Shown piece after piece: positions 1-8,406 of a stretch of DNA of 64,000 bases (its first letter is position 1; each line of letters starts with the position of its first letter). The DNA is from LMUY01 sp965199555 (GTDB lineage Bacteria; Pseudomonadota; Alphaproteobacteria; Acetobacterales; Acetobacteraceae), in the NCBI GenBank assembly GCA_965199555.1, contig CBDASJ010000008.1:1-64000 (forward strand). The letters are read 5' to 3'. The position numbers were made by a program, and so were the translations under genes. A model generated the notes under the pieces. It saw nothing but the letters and a program-made list of their open reading frames with translations. It did not search any database and was not told where the DNA came from.

Positions 1-504
1 TTGCGGAACGAGCCGGGGCTGGTGATCGCGCCCAACCACCCGACGCTGCTGGACGCGGTGCTGATCGCCTCGCGCCTGCCGCGCGTGGTTTGCATCACCA
101 AGGCGTCGCTGTGGGACAACCCGCTGCTGGGTGCGGGCGCACGGGCCGCCGGCTACATTCGCAACGACGCGCCGCACCGGCTGGTCCGCCGCGCCGCCGC
201 CGCGGTGCAGGCAGGCGGCCAGTTGCTGATCTTCCCCGAGGGCACGCGCACCACCACCCCGCCGCTGGGCCGGTTCAAGGCCGGGTTCGCCCTGATGGCG
301 CGGCAGGCCGGGGCACCGGTGCAGACGGTGTTCCTGGACACGAACTCGCCCTACCTCGGCAAAGGCTGGCCGCTGCTGCGCCGGCCGGCCTTCCCGCTCG
401 CCTATTGCGCCCGGCTGGGGGAGCGGTTCACGGTGGACACCCCGGCGGCGGATTTCTCCGACTCGCTGGAAGCGTATGTCCGTGCGGAACTCGACCGCGG
501 ATGA
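1..504 (+). CDS. 1-acyl-glycerol-3-phosphate acyltransferase-like protein (PlsC family), 5' partial
   Basis: The visible 167 residues carry the two signature blocks of the PlsC/LPLAT family: an NHX4D catalytic block (N12, H13, D18) and FPEGTR at residues 78-83, which binds the acyl-acceptor phosphate. The catalytic block sits only 12 residues from the window edge, whereas full-length family members have 40-80 residues before it. The gene therefore almost certainly begins left of base 1, and the TTG at position 1 is not a trustworthy start. Its stop overlaps the start of the downstream glycosyltransferase (ATGA), so the two are translationally coupled. Aryl-polyene clusters carry such an acyltransferase (ApeD-like), probably for placing the polyene on a membrane anchor; that role is inferred from context. 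Confidence 0.85.
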   Translation: MRNEPGLVIAPNHPTLLDAVLIASRLPRVVCITKASLWDNPLLGAGARAAGYIRNDAPHRLVRRAAAAVQAGGQLLIFPEGTRTTTPPLGRFKAGFALMARQAGAPVQTVFLDTNSPYLGKGWPLLRRPAFPLAYCARLGERFTVDTPAADFSDSLEAYVRAELDRG

Positions 505-1247
505 AGCACCTGGTCCTGCTGCCATCCTTCAACACCGGCCCGATCCTGCTGCAAACGGTGCAGGCTGCGCGCGCGGCCTGGTCGCCGGTGTGGGTCGTGC
601 TGGACGGCAGCACCGACGGCTCGGCGGCGGCGTTGGCCGCGCTGCCACCCGACAAGGGGCTGCGGGTGCTCGCCTTGCCGCGGAACCGGGGCAAGGGCGC
701 GGCCATCCTGCACGGCCTGCGCGCCGCCGCGGCGGAGGGATTTACCCATGTCGTGACACTGGACGCGGATGGGCAGCACCCGGCGGCGCGCATCGCCGAT
801 TTCGTCGCCGCATCGCGCGCCCGGCCCGACGCGATGATCCTCAGCACCCCGCGCTTCGGCCCGGACGCGCCAGCGCTGCGCGTCCGCGGCCGCCGCATCT
901 CCAACTGGTGGGCGAATCTGGAAACGCTGTGGGCGGGGATCGACGACTCGCTGTTCGGCTTCCGCGTCTACCCGGTCGCACCGCTGCTTGCGATCATGGA
1001 GCGGCAGCGTTGGATGCGCCGCTACGATTTCGACGCGGAAGCCGCGGTGCGGCTGTGCTGGGCCGGGGTGGCGCCGGTGAACCTGCCGGCGGAGGTGCGG
1101 TATTTTCGCCCGGATGAAGGCGGCGTCAGCCATTTCCGCTACGGCCGCGACAACGTCCTGCTCACCTGGATGCATTTGCGGTTGATGCTGGGCTTCCCCC
1201 TGCGGTTGCCGTGGCTGCTGTGGCGCCGGGCAAGGCGACCGCGCTGA
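501..1247 (+). CDS. Family 2 glycosyltransferase of the aryl-polyene cluster
   Basis: A 248-residue GT2-fold protein. An Asp in the nucleotide-binding strand (D35, context LDGSTDGS) and the metal-binding DADGQHP block at residues 88-94 are typical of GT2 enzymes related to dolichol-phosphate mannosyltransferases. The ATG at 501 overlaps the upstream TGA and was chosen over a longer in-frame extension that lies entirely inside the acyltransferase gene. In gamma-proteobacterial aryl-polyene clusters a GT2 domain is fused to an acyltransferase (ApeJ); here the two activities appear as separate genes, the acyltransferase being at 4633-5616. The 3' end overlaps the convergent deacetylase gene by 86 bases. 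Substrate unknown; probable role is making the glycan or lipid anchor of the pigment. Confidence 0.85.
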   Translation: MKHLVLLPSFNTGPILLQTVQAARAAWSPVWVVLDGSTDGSAAALAALPPDKGLRVLALPRNRGKGAAILHGLRAAAAEGFTHVVTLDADGQHPAARIADFVAASRARPDAMILSTPRFGPDAPALRVRGRRISNWWANLETLWAGIDDSLFGFRVYPVAPLLAIMERQRWMRRYDFDAEAAVRLCWAGVAPVNLPAEVRYFRPDEGGVSHFRYGRDNVLLTWMHLRLMLGFPLRLPWLLWRRARRPR

Positions 1248-2058
1248 GTTCGAGCACCCGCAACCGGTGGAGCAATGCCGGCAGCACGGCCAGGGACACG
1301 GCGCCGCCGCTGGCGGTGCGCGCGGCGTTGCCGTCATGCAGCAGCAGCACGGCGCCTGGCACGGCGCCGGGCAACAGACGGCGCAGGACGGTTCCCGGAT
1401 CGCGGCACGCGGTATCGAACCCGCGCCGGCTCCAAGAAGCCAAGCCCAGGCCGGTTCGGCTCAGCACGGGGTGCAGCGGCGGGCTGCGCAAGCCCATCGG
1501 GGCGCGGAACCAGCTTGGCGGCACCCCCGACACATCTGCCAGCAGCGCCTGCGCATCCGCCACCTCGCGCCGCAGTGCCCGCCCCATCAGCAAGGCGAAA
1601 TGGCGCGGATGGGTCAGCGTGTGGTTTTCCACCCGGTGGCCTTCCGCCACGATCCGCCGCAGCAAGGCCGGGTGCGCCCGGGCACGGCTGGCGATGCAAA
1701 AGAAGCTGGCGGCCGCGCCGGACGCCGCCAGCAGGTCCAGCACGCGGGGCGTCACCTCCGGGTCCGGCCCGTCATCGAAGGTCAGCGCGACGGTGCGGCC
1801 CGGTTGCGGCAGGCGGTGCAAGGCGGGGCCGAGCAATTGGCTGCGCGGCCACATGCCGGCGGCGGCGAGCAGCGCGTGGTCGGCGGCCAGGCTGGCCAGC
1901 AGGCCGGGCCACCAGGCGGGATGCAGCGCCAGCACGCCGCACGCCGTGCCATGCAACCCGGCCGACAGCCGCAACGCGAGGGTCGGTCGCCACGGCGCCG
2001 GCTCAGCCACCGGCGCGGTCGCGGGTGAAGGCGCGGGCGACGGCCCAGGGTGAGGCAT
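1162..2058 (-). CDS. Polysaccharide deacetylase family protein (NodB domain)
   Basis: A 298-residue protein with the NodB-homology catalytic motifs: TFDDGPDP at residues 93-100, supplying the base and metal-binding Asp pair, and ENHTLTH at 144-150, with H146 and H150 as the probable metal ligands. A later LLLHDG block resembles the final motif of the fold. The N-terminal 85 residues are Ala/Pro/Leu-rich and hydrophobic, suggesting a membrane-associated segment. Its start overlaps the end of the upstream membrane-protein gene by 56 bases, so the two form a small minus-strand operon. The family removes N- or O-acetyl groups from polysaccharides; that it acts on a pigment-linked sugar is only suggested by its location inside the cluster. 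Confidence 0.85.
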   Translation of the reverse strand: MPHPGPSPAPSPATAPVAEPAPWRPTLALRLSAGLHGTACGVLALHPAWWPGLLASLAADHALLAAAGMWPRSQLLGPALHRLPQPGRTVALTFDDGPDPEVTPRVLDLLAASGAAASFFCIASRARAHPALLRRIVAEGHRVENHTLTHPRHFALLMGRALRREVADAQALLADVSGVPPSWFRAPMGLRSPPLHPVLSRTGLGLASWSRRGFDTACRDPGTVLRRLLPGAVPGAVLLLHDGNAARTASGGAVSLAVLPALLHRLRVLELSAVALPGATAATATAGGSPASTANASR

Positions 2059-2683
2059 GCGGCCCGTCGCGGAAGCGCCGCGTGCGGATGCCGAATTCCA
2101 CCAGGAACATCGCCACGATGCTCGGCCCGTCCAGCACGTTGACGAACAGCGACCAGGTGCGATCCGCCGCGAAGCCGAGCAGCGTCGCCGACACCACCAA
2201 TTGCGCCAGGCAGAAAACGCACCACGCCTTTGTCACAGTTCGCGTGTAGGCCACCATCGCGGGGGTGAGCCGGCCGCGGAAGCGCTGCGCCAGGCCGGTG
2301 ACCAGGGCGGTGCGCCCCGGCCGCAGGCTTTGCCCGAACAGGACGAGGAGGGAGCCGTAGATGACCGCGTGCGAAAGCCCCGAACTGGCCATCAAGCCCG
2401 CGATGCCGCCCCCCTGCGCCCCAGCCAGCCGGACCACGAACAAGGCCAGCAGGCCGCAGGCCGCCGCTACGCCCAGCGCGCGCTGCCATCCGGACCCACG
2501 CCACGCGACCACCGCCAAGGCGCCCATCTGGCCCACCGCCACCAGGACCGACGCCGCCGTGACCCGCCCGGCGGTGATGGCCAGGTGGGACAGGACCGGC
2601 CCGACCACCACGGCGACCCAGCCGAGCGCGGCCAGAAAAAGCTTCCCATGATTGCGTAATCCGCCGGTCATGGTCTTTATCAT
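2003..2683 (-). CDS. COG4648-like integral membrane protein of aryl-polyene clusters
   Basis: A very hydrophobic protein of about 226 residues with roughly five or six membrane spans. It resembles the uncharacterised COG4648 membrane proteins that accompany the ACP and ligase genes in aryl-polyene clusters (ApeG-like). A short loop contains TRTVTKAWCVFC, a conserved-looking segment. Starts are possible at 2722, 2683 and 2671; the ATG at 2683 was preferred because it keeps a short N-terminus just before the first span. The gene is divergent from the ACP gene with only about 63 bases between them, so their promoters must overlap. In the related E. coli cluster the equivalent gene is co-directional with the ACPs. 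Biochemical function is unknown. Confidence 0.7.
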   Translation of the reverse strand: MIKTMTGGLRNHGKLFLAALGWVAVVVGPVLSHLAITAGRVTAASVLVAVGQMGALAVVAWRGSGWQRALGVAAACGLLALFVVRLAGAQGGGIAGLMASSGLSHAVIYGSLLVLFGQSLRPGRTALVTGLAQRFRGRLTPAMVAYTRTVTKAWCVFCLAQLVVSATLLGFAADRTWSLFVNVLDGPSIVAMFLVEFGIRTRRFRDGPHASPWAVARAFTRDRAGG

Positions 2684-2746
2684 AGGCTTGCCCGGACGAT
2701 TTGCCCGACCTTTCCCTTCCACCCCGCTTGTTGTTCAGGACCGAAC

Positions 2747-3043
2747 GTGAACACCCAGGACGCCCCACCCCCAGCCCAGGCTGCGCAGGCACCGTTCGAG
2801 CGGGAGGTCGCCACGTTGATCGTTGCGGCGTTGCACCTGGAAATCAGCCCGGCGGAAATCGAGCCGGACGCCACCCTGTTCGGCGAAGGGCTGGGCCTCG
2901 ATTCGATCGACGCGTTGGAACTCGCGCTGGCGATCTCCCGCGATTACGGCCTGGAATTGAAGTCGGACGACGAGCGCAATCGCGCCATTTTCACCAGCCT
3001 GCGCACCCTTGCCCGCCATGTCGAGTTGCATCGGACCAAGTAA
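2747..3043 (+). CDS. Acyl carrier protein of the aryl-polyene synthase
   Basis: A 98-residue acidic helical protein with the phosphopantetheine attachment motif DSIDALE; S53 is the predicted modification site. It would carry the growing polyene as a thioester between the ketosynthase, ketoreductase and dehydratases encoded downstream. The start is GTG, with CAGGA a few bases upstream acting as a modest ribosome-binding site. The first 15 residues are a Pro/Ala/Gln-rich extension without family similarity. Known aryl-polyene clusters encode two ACPs (ApeE and ApeF); only one is present in this window, so the partner may lie left of base 1. Confidence 0.92.
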   Translation: MNTQDAPPPAQAAQAPFEREVATLIVAALHLEISPAEIEPDATLFGEGLGLDSIDALELALAISRDYGLELKSDDERNRAIFTSLRTLARHVELHRTK

Positions 3044-4358
3044 GCCGTTGCCGCAGGAGATCCCCCTTGTCGACCGGCCGGCCGACGCCGTGCTGTTTCG
3101 GCTGCCGAGCCGCGACATCACCGCCGCCGGGTTCGCCGGGGACGTGCGCCGGTTGGCAGCCCGCCTGCCCGACGCGCCCTACGCCGCCAATCTGTGCACC
3201 AGCCGCTATGCCTTCGCGGTGGCGTTTGCCGCGGCGCTGTTGCGCGGCCAGGTCAGCCTGCTGACGGGCGACCGCTCGACCGCCGGGCTGCACGCGCTGC
3301 GCACCCGCTTTCCCGGCGCGATCGCGTTGACGGACGAGGCGGCGGCGCTGCCGATGCCGAGCGTGCCCGTGCCTCCACCGGGCGAGGACGGCGCTGCCAT
3401 CCCCGCCATCGCCGGCAGCCAGTTGGCCGCGCTGGTCTTCACCTCCGGCAGCACGGGGCAGCCCACGGTGCATGCCAAGCGCTGGGGTGCCCTGGCGCAG
3501 CGTAGCCGCGATGCCGGGCGCGCCTTTGCCATGGCGGCGGATGCCCCGGTGACGCTGGTGGCGACCGTGCCGCCGCAGCACATGTACGGGTTCGAAACCA
3601 CGGTGCTGCTCCCGCTGCATGCGGCCGGCGCGGCCTGGTGCGGCGCCGGCTTCTTCCCCGCCGATATCCGCGACGCGCTGGCGCAAACGTCGGGCCCGCG
3701 CGTGCTGGTCACCACCCCGCTGCAACTCCGTGCCCTGCTGTCCGCTTCGGCCGAGCTGCCGCCGCTCAGCCGCATCATCTCCGCCACCGCGCCGCTGGAC
3801 GATGCGATGGCCGCGGCGGCGGAGCGGCGCTGGGACACGGTGGTGTCCGAGATCTTCGGCGCCACCGAAGTGGGCTCCATCGCCAGCCGGCGCACGACGG
3901 ACGGGGCGGACTGGACGCCCTACCCCAATATCCGCTTGGCGCCGTCCGACGCGGGCACGGTGGTCAAGGCGGTCGGTGCCGAGGACACGGTGCTGGATGA
4001 CGCGGTGGCCCTGCTGCCCGGCGGCGGCTTCCGCCTGCTCGGTCGCCGCAGCGATCTGGTGAAGCTGGGTGGCCGGCGCGCCTCCCTGGCCGGCCTGAAC
4101 CTGGCGCTGGCGGCCGTCGCGGGGGTGGAGGACGGGGTTTTCCTGCCGCCGCCGGCCGACGACCACCGGGCCGCCGCCCGCATGGTCGCGGTCGTCGTCG
4201 CGCCGGGGACGGAAGCCACCGCCATCCTGGCGGCCCTGCGCACGCGGATCGACCCGGTGTTCCTGCCGCGCCGGATCGTCCACGTCGATCGCCTGCCGCG
4301 CAACGAGCTGGGCAAGCTGCCGGTGGCGGCGCTGCAAACCCTGCGGGAAGCCTGCTGA
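3018..4358 (+). CDS. Acyl-ACP/acyl-CoA ligase (AMP-binding family, ApeH-like)
   Basis: An adenylate-forming enzyme of about 446 residues. The P-loop FTSGSTG is at residues 141-147, the acyl-adenylate block IFGATEVGS follows in the middle of the protein, and near the C-terminus NELGKLPV supplies the catalytic lysine (about K433). By analogy with aryl-polyene systems it activates the aromatic starter acid and loads it on the ACP. The ATG at 3018 overlaps the ACP gene by 26 bases; a TTG at 3009 and another at 3048 are alternatives, so the N-terminus is uncertain by about ten residues. At about 450 residues it is shorter than ordinary ~550-residue acyl-CoA ligases, as expected for this subgroup. 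Confidence 0.88.
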   Translation: MSSCIGPSKPLPQEIPLVDRPADAVLFRLPSRDITAAGFAGDVRRLAARLPDAPYAANLCTSRYAFAVAFAAALLRGQVSLLTGDRSTAGLHALRTRFPGAIALTDEAAALPMPSVPVPPPGEDGAAIPAIAGSQLAALVFTSGSTGQPTVHAKRWGALAQRSRDAGRAFAMAADAPVTLVATVPPQHMYGFETTVLLPLHAAGAAWCGAGFFPADIRDALAQTSGPRVLVTTPLQLRALLSASAELPPLSRIISATAPLDDAMAAAAERRWDTVVSEIFGATEVGSIASRRTTDGADWTPYPNIRLAPSDAGTVVKAVGAEDTVLDDAVALLPGGGFRLLGRRSDLVKLGGRRASLAGLNLALAAVAGVEDGVFLPPPADDHRAAARMVAVVVAPGTEATAILAALRTRIDPVFLPRRIVHVDRLPRNELGKLPVAALQTLREAC

Positions 4359-4636
4359 TGCAACTCGCCGGCCGTTTCACCGTGCCTGCGACGCATCCCA
4401 GCCTGCCCGGGCATTTCCCCGGCCGGCCGATCGTGCCCGGCGTGGTGCTGCTGGAAGCGGTGCTCGCCTGCCTGCCGCCGGGGCTGACCCTGCTGAGCGC
4501 CAAGTTCACCGCGCCGGTGCAGCCGGACGACACCGTGGACGTAGCCAGCGCCGCCCAACCCGGCGGACGGGTGCAGTTTGCCGGCCGCGTCGGCGAGCGG
4601 CCGGTGCTGCACGGCGTGGCGGGCCCGGCCGCATGA
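4358..4636 (+). CDS. Hot-dog fold thioester dehydratase (ApeI-like)
   Basis: A 92-residue single hot-dog domain. The segment HPSLPGHFPGRPIVPG, starting near residue 13, matches the FabA/FabZ-type active-site helix in which the His of GHFPG is catalytic. It would dehydrate beta-hydroxyacyl-ACP intermediates to the conjugated enoyl form. The start overlaps the stop of the ligase gene and its own stop overlaps the start of the next gene (ATGA), so translation is coupled throughout. In characterised systems ApeI acts together with ApeP; the ApeP-like partner here is at 10340-10777. Confidence 0.88.
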   Translation: MQLAGRFTVPATHPSLPGHFPGRPIVPGVVLLEAVLACLPPGLTLLSAKFTAPVQPDDTVDVASAAQPGGRVQFAGRVGERPVLHGVAGPAA

Positions 4637-5616
4637 CGACCGCCTGGTGCCGCACGCCGGAACGCGGCGCTGCCTGGCTGGTGCACCTGATGCTCTGGCT
4701 CATGCGGCATGTCGGTTGGTTTGCCCAATGGATCGTGCTGCCCGGCATCACCGCCTGGTTCTTCGTCACCTCGGCCACGGCCCGGGCGGCATCGCGCGAC
4801 TACCTGCGCGCGGTGCTGGAGCGGCCGGTGCGACACGCCGACACGCTGCGACACATCCACACCTTCGCGTCCACCATCCTGGACCGCGCCCTGCTGCTGA
4901 CGGGCGGCGGCAAGGGCATCGCGCTGGACGTGTCGGGGCTGCACCACGTGGAGGCGGCGGTGGCCGGCGGCCGCGGCTGCGTGCTGCTGGGCGCGCATCA
5001 CGGCAGCTTCGCCGTGCTGCGCGGCCTGGCCGAACGCTGCCCGGTGCCGGTGAAGATGCTGATGTATCGCGCGAATGCCGGCGCCTACAGCACCGCCATG
5101 GAGCGGCTTGACCCGGCCACCGCGCAGAACGTCATCCCGATCGGCGACCTGCAATCCATGCTGCAGGTGCACGAGGCGGTCGCCGCCGGCGCCATCGTCG
5201 GCATCCTGGCGGACCGCGTGCCGGATGGCGGGCGGGCGGTCAGCGCGCCGTTCTTCGGTCGGGCAGCGAACTTCGCCGCGGGTCCGTTCATCCTGGCGGC
5301 CAGCCTAGGCGTGCCGGTACTGGTGTTCGGGGGCGTGCGCACCGGGCATCGCCGCTACCAAGTGGTGTTCGCGCCGTTCGCCGAACGCGTCGTGCTGCCG
5401 CGCGCCACCCGGCAGGCGGCGTTGCTGGACATCGTGGGCCGCTATGCGCAGTGGCTTGAGCAATCGTGCCGGGCGCATCCGTTCAACTGGTTCAACTTCT
5501 TTCCGTTCTGGGAGCGCGCCGAGCATGTTCCGACCAAAGCGCGTCCGGTGGTGTCTGCTGCTCGGCCTGTCGGCCGGCCCGTGCTGGGCGCAACCCTCGA
5601 CACTGCCGCTGGATGA
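4633..5616 (+). CDS. LpxL-like lysophospholipid acyltransferase (ApeJ acyltransferase-domain-like)
   Basis: A 327-residue protein of the LpxL/HtrB lipid A acyltransferase superfamily, recognised from a hydrophobic N-terminal anchor (about residues 16-48), the GAHHGSF block at 120-126 and the later ADRVPDGGRAVSAPFFG segment. Family members usually have HX4D/E at the active site. Here H122 is followed five positions later by A127, so the usual acid is missing. Either the neighbouring H123 or another residue compensates, or activity is altered. In gamma-proteobacteria this domain is fused C-terminally to a GT2 domain in ApeJ; here it stands alone. The 3' end overlaps the LolA-like gene by about 92 bases. 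Confidence 0.8.
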   Translation: MTTAWCRTPERGAAWLVHLMLWLMRHVGWFAQWIVLPGITAWFFVTSATARAASRDYLRAVLERPVRHADTLRHIHTFASTILDRALLLTGGGKGIALDVSGLHHVEAAVAGGRGCVLLGAHHGSFAVLRGLAERCPVPVKMLMYRANAGAYSTAMERLDPATAQNVIPIGDLQSMLQVHEAVAAGAIVGILADRVPDGGRAVSAPFFGRAANFAAGPFILAASLGVPVLVFGGVRTGHRRYQVVFAPFAERVVLPRATRQAALLDIVGRYAQWLEQSCRAHPFNWFNFFPFWERAEHVPTKARPVVSAARPVGRPVLGATLDTAAG

Positions 5617-6103
5617 GGTGATGGCCCACCTGGCGGAGGCGCCGTCCCGCCGCGCCAGCTTCGTCGAAGAAAAGCAGTTCGCCGCCCTGGACGCCCCGTT
5701 GCGCAGCGGAGGCCGGCTGGATTACCGCAAGCCCGACCACCTGGAGAAGGTCACTACGGAGCCGCACTACGAGAAGCTGGTGGTCGACGGCGACCGGCTG
5801 GTGGTGGAAAGCGGCTCCGACGCGCCCCGCGTGGTGGAGCTGGACGGCCAGCCCGGCATCCGCACCCTGGTGGACACGATACGCGGCGCCTTGTCCGGCA
5901 ACCTGGCGCTGCTGCGGCAAAGCTACGATCTGTCCGGCAGCGGCACCCCGGCGGCGTGGCAGGTCGTGCTCCACCCGCGCGACGCCGCCGTGTCCCGCCT
6001 GGTGAAGGAGGTGCGGCTGGCCGGCGGCGCGGACCTCCGCTCGATCGAAAGCGTGGCCCCGAACGGCGACACGGACACGCTGACCGTCACCCCCCTGCCT
6101 TGA
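5525..6103 (+). CDS. LolA-like periplasmic outer-membrane carrier protein (ApeL-like)
   Basis: A 192-residue secreted protein: a basic N-terminus, a short hydrophobic core and a probable signal peptidase site after CWA near residue 25. The mature part has the LolA-related pattern of alternating strands, including FVEEKQFAALDAPLRSGG and the FDGDR-like LVVDGDRLVV. LolA-like proteins shuttle lipidated molecules across the periplasm; in aryl-polyene clusters this one is thought to carry the pigment lipid. The ATG at 5525 was chosen because it gives a clean signal peptide, whereas an in-frame upstream extension to 5444 gives a non-secretory N-terminus. The stop overlaps the TTG start of the exporter gene. 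Confidence 0.82.
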   Translation: MFRPKRVRWCLLLGLSAGPCWAQPSTLPLDEVMAHLAEAPSRRASFVEEKQFAALDAPLRSGGRLDYRKPDHLEKVTTEPHYEKLVVDGDRLVVESGSDAPRVVELDGQPGIRTLVDTIRGALSGNLALLRQSYDLSGSGTPAAWQVVLHPRDAAVSRLVKEVRLAGGADLRSIESVAPNGDTDTLTVTPLP

Positions 6104-8406
6104 AGCGCTGGCCGCTGTTCGTGGCGTTGCTGCTGGCCGCGGCGTTCGCGGCCGAGGTGTTCCGTTCGGTCGACATCCGCACGGAGATGACGGCGTTCCT
6201 GCCCACCGGGCAAACCGAGGCCAGCCGGTTCATGCTGGGGGAACTGCAATCTGGCACCGCCGCCAGCCTGATCCTGCTGGGGATCGAGGGCGCGCCGCCG
6301 GAGGAACTGGCCCGCGTCAGCACGGCGCTGGCCGATGGGCTGGACCGCTCCGGGCTGTTCACCCTGGTCGGCAACGGCCGCCACGCGCTGGACGGGCCGG
6401 ACCAGCGGCGGCTGTTCGAGCACCGTTATTTGCTGTCCCCGGGCACGACGGCGCAGGCCTTCACGCCCGACGCGCTGCACGCCGATTTTGAGCGGCTGCT
6501 CGGGCAACTGCAATCCTCCGCATCGCCCTTGGCGGTGCAGTTCGGCCTGCCCGACCCGACCGGCGGGTTCCTGGCGATGGCCCCCGCCTGGATCGGCACT
6601 GCCAGCCTGCGCACCGTGGGCGGCGTGTGGTTCGCGGCGGACCGGGACCGGGCGCTGCTGGTGGTGCAAACGCGGGCAGCCGGCATGGACATCGGCGCCC
6701 AGGAACGGGCGGACGGCGCGATCCAGGCCGCCTTCGCCGCGGCCCGGCCCGGCACGGCCCGACTGCTCCTATCCGGGCCGGCGGTGTTCGCGCGGGAAAC
6801 CGCGGCCGGCATCCGCTCCGACGTGCGGCTGCTTTCGGTGGTGTCCGGCGTGCTGGTGGTGGCGCTGCTGCTGTGGCGGTTCCGCTCCCTGGCGGTGCTG
6901 GCGGCCATCGCCGTGCCGGTTGTGCTCAGCACGGCGGTGGCGGCGCTGGTCACCTCCCTGGTGTTCGGCTTCGTGCACGGCATCGCGCTCGGCTTCGGCA
7001 TGACCATGCTGGGCGTGACGGTGGATTACCCGGTGCTGCTGATCGGCCACCGCAAGCAGGGCGAGCCGGCCGCCGGCACGTTGCGGCGCATCGGCCGTGC
7101 CTTCGCCCTGGCCGTGGCCTGCGCCACGCTCGGGCTGACGGGAATGGTGTTCGCCGGCTTCCCCGGCATCGCGCAACTCGGCCTGTTCGCGGCCACCGGC
7201 GTGCTGTCCGCCGCGGCGGCGACGGGGCTGATACTGCCGCGGCTGATCGTCGCCGCCAACCTGGCGCCGGCCTGGCCCGGCGACACGGCGCGGCTGCTGC
7301 GGGTGGAGCAGTTGCGGCGCTTCCGGGCCTGGGGGCTGCTGCCGCTGGCGCTGGCCGCGGCTGGGCTGCTGGCCGTGGGCGGGCCGCGCTGGGAAGGCGA
7401 CGTGTCCAAGCTCAGCCCCGTGCCGCGCGACGCGCTGGCGCTGGATGCCGAGCTGCGGCGGGAGATCGGGGCACCCGATCTGGGCGATGTGCTGGTGGTG
7501 CGGGGCGACACCCCAGGCGCCGTGCTGGCGCAGCAGGAAGCGCTGCTGCCGGCAATCGACCGCCTGGCCGCCGAGCACCGGATCAGCGGCTTCGAAGCGG
7601 CGGCGCGGCTGCTGCCCTCCCCCGCCACGCAACAGGCGCGCCAGGCCGCCTTGCCGGACGCGGCGACGCTGCAAGCCAGCGTGGTGGCGGCGGCGCAGGG
7701 CCTGCCGTTCCGCGCGGACGCCTTTGCCCCGTTCGAGGCGGCAGTGGCGGCGGCGCGCTCGGCCGCGCCCGTCACGCTGGCAGCGCTGGACGCGCCGGCA
7801 ATCACCGCCCGGCTGCGCCCGCTGCTGTTCCAGCGGGATGGCGGCTGGGTCGGCCCGATCGCCTTCAACGGCGTGACCGACCCTGCCCCGCTGGCCGCGC
7901 TGGCGACACAAGGCGCCTTGTTCGTGGACATGCACGCGGAAACCGACGGCCTGGTGTCCGGCGGCGCGGCGCGGGCGGGCTGGTGGCTCGGCGGCGGCGC
8001 GGTGGCGGCGCTCGTCGCATTGCTGGCGGGGTTGCGGCAGCCGTGGATGGTCGCGCGCATCGCGCTGGCGATCGCGGCGGCAGGGCTGGTCACGGTGGCC
8101 CTGCTGACGGCCGGCGGGGTGCGGCTGTCGCTGATCCACCTGGTTGCCTTGCAGTTCACCGCCGGGGTCGGGCTAGACTACGCCCTGTTCTACGCCCGCC
8201 GCCAACTGGACGAGGAGGAACGCGCCCGCACGCTGCGCACGCTGGTCACCTGCAACGCCATGACGCTGCTGACCTTCGGCCTGCTCGCCGCCTGCCGCAC
8301 GCCGCTGCTGCAGTCCATCGGCGTCACGGTTGCAATCGGGGCGGTGTCCGCCATGTGCTTCTCGTTCCTGTTCGTCGGATTGCGCCCCCATCCAGATGCC
8401 GTTTGA
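6100..8406 (+). CDS. RND/MMPL-family exporter of the aryl-polyene cluster (ApeM-like)
   Basis: A 768-residue inner-membrane protein with the duplicated RND/MMPL layout. Each half has one span, a large periplasmic loop (about residues 25-235 and 425-615) and then a bundle of five spans. The second bundle contains the FTAGVGLDYALFYAR segment typical of MMPL proteins, and the first has the matching GMTMLGVTVDYPVLL. The start is a TTG overlapping the preceding TGA (TTGA), immediately followed by KRWPLFVALLLA. An in-frame start at 5956 would lie wholly within the LolA gene and was discarded. The protein probably uses proton motive force to extract pigment lipid from the inner membrane and hand it to the LolA-like protein encoded just upstream. 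Confidence 0.88.
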   Translation: MKRWPLFVALLLAAAFAAEVFRSVDIRTEMTAFLPTGQTEASRFMLGELQSGTAASLILLGIEGAPPEELARVSTALADGLDRSGLFTLVGNGRHALDGPDQRRLFEHRYLLSPGTTAQAFTPDALHADFERLLGQLQSSASPLAVQFGLPDPTGGFLAMAPAWIGTASLRTVGGVWFAADRDRALLVVQTRAAGMDIGAQERADGAIQAAFAAARPGTARLLLSGPAVFARETAAGIRSDVRLLSVVSGVLVVALLLWRFRSLAVLAAIAVPVVLSTAVAALVTSLVFGFVHGIALGFGMTMLGVTVDYPVLLIGHRKQGEPAAGTLRRIGRAFALAVACATLGLTGMVFAGFPGIAQLGLFAATGVLSAAAATGLILPRLIVAANLAPAWPGDTARLLRVEQLRRFRAWGLLPLALAAAGLLAVGGPRWEGDVSKLSPVPRDALALDAELRREIGAPDLGDVLVVRGDTPGAVLAQQEALLPAIDRLAAEHRISGFEAAARLLPSPATQQARQAALPDAATLQASVVAAAQGLPFRADAFAPFEAAVAAARSAAPVTLAALDAPAITARLRPLLFQRDGGWVGPIAFNGVTDPAPLAALATQGALFVDMHAETDGLVSGGAARAGWWLGGGAVAALVALLAGLRQPWMVARIALAIAAAGLVTVALLTAGGVRLSLIHLVALQFTAGVGLDYALFYARRQLDEEERARTLRTLVTCNAMTLLTFGLLAACRTPLLQSIGVTVAIGAVSAMCFSFLFVGLRPHPDAV

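Noticed and set aside
402..1337. Minus-strand reading frame opposite the glycosyltransferase
   Set aside because: Gln/Arg/His-rich shadow of a gene with clear GT2 motifs on the plus strand.
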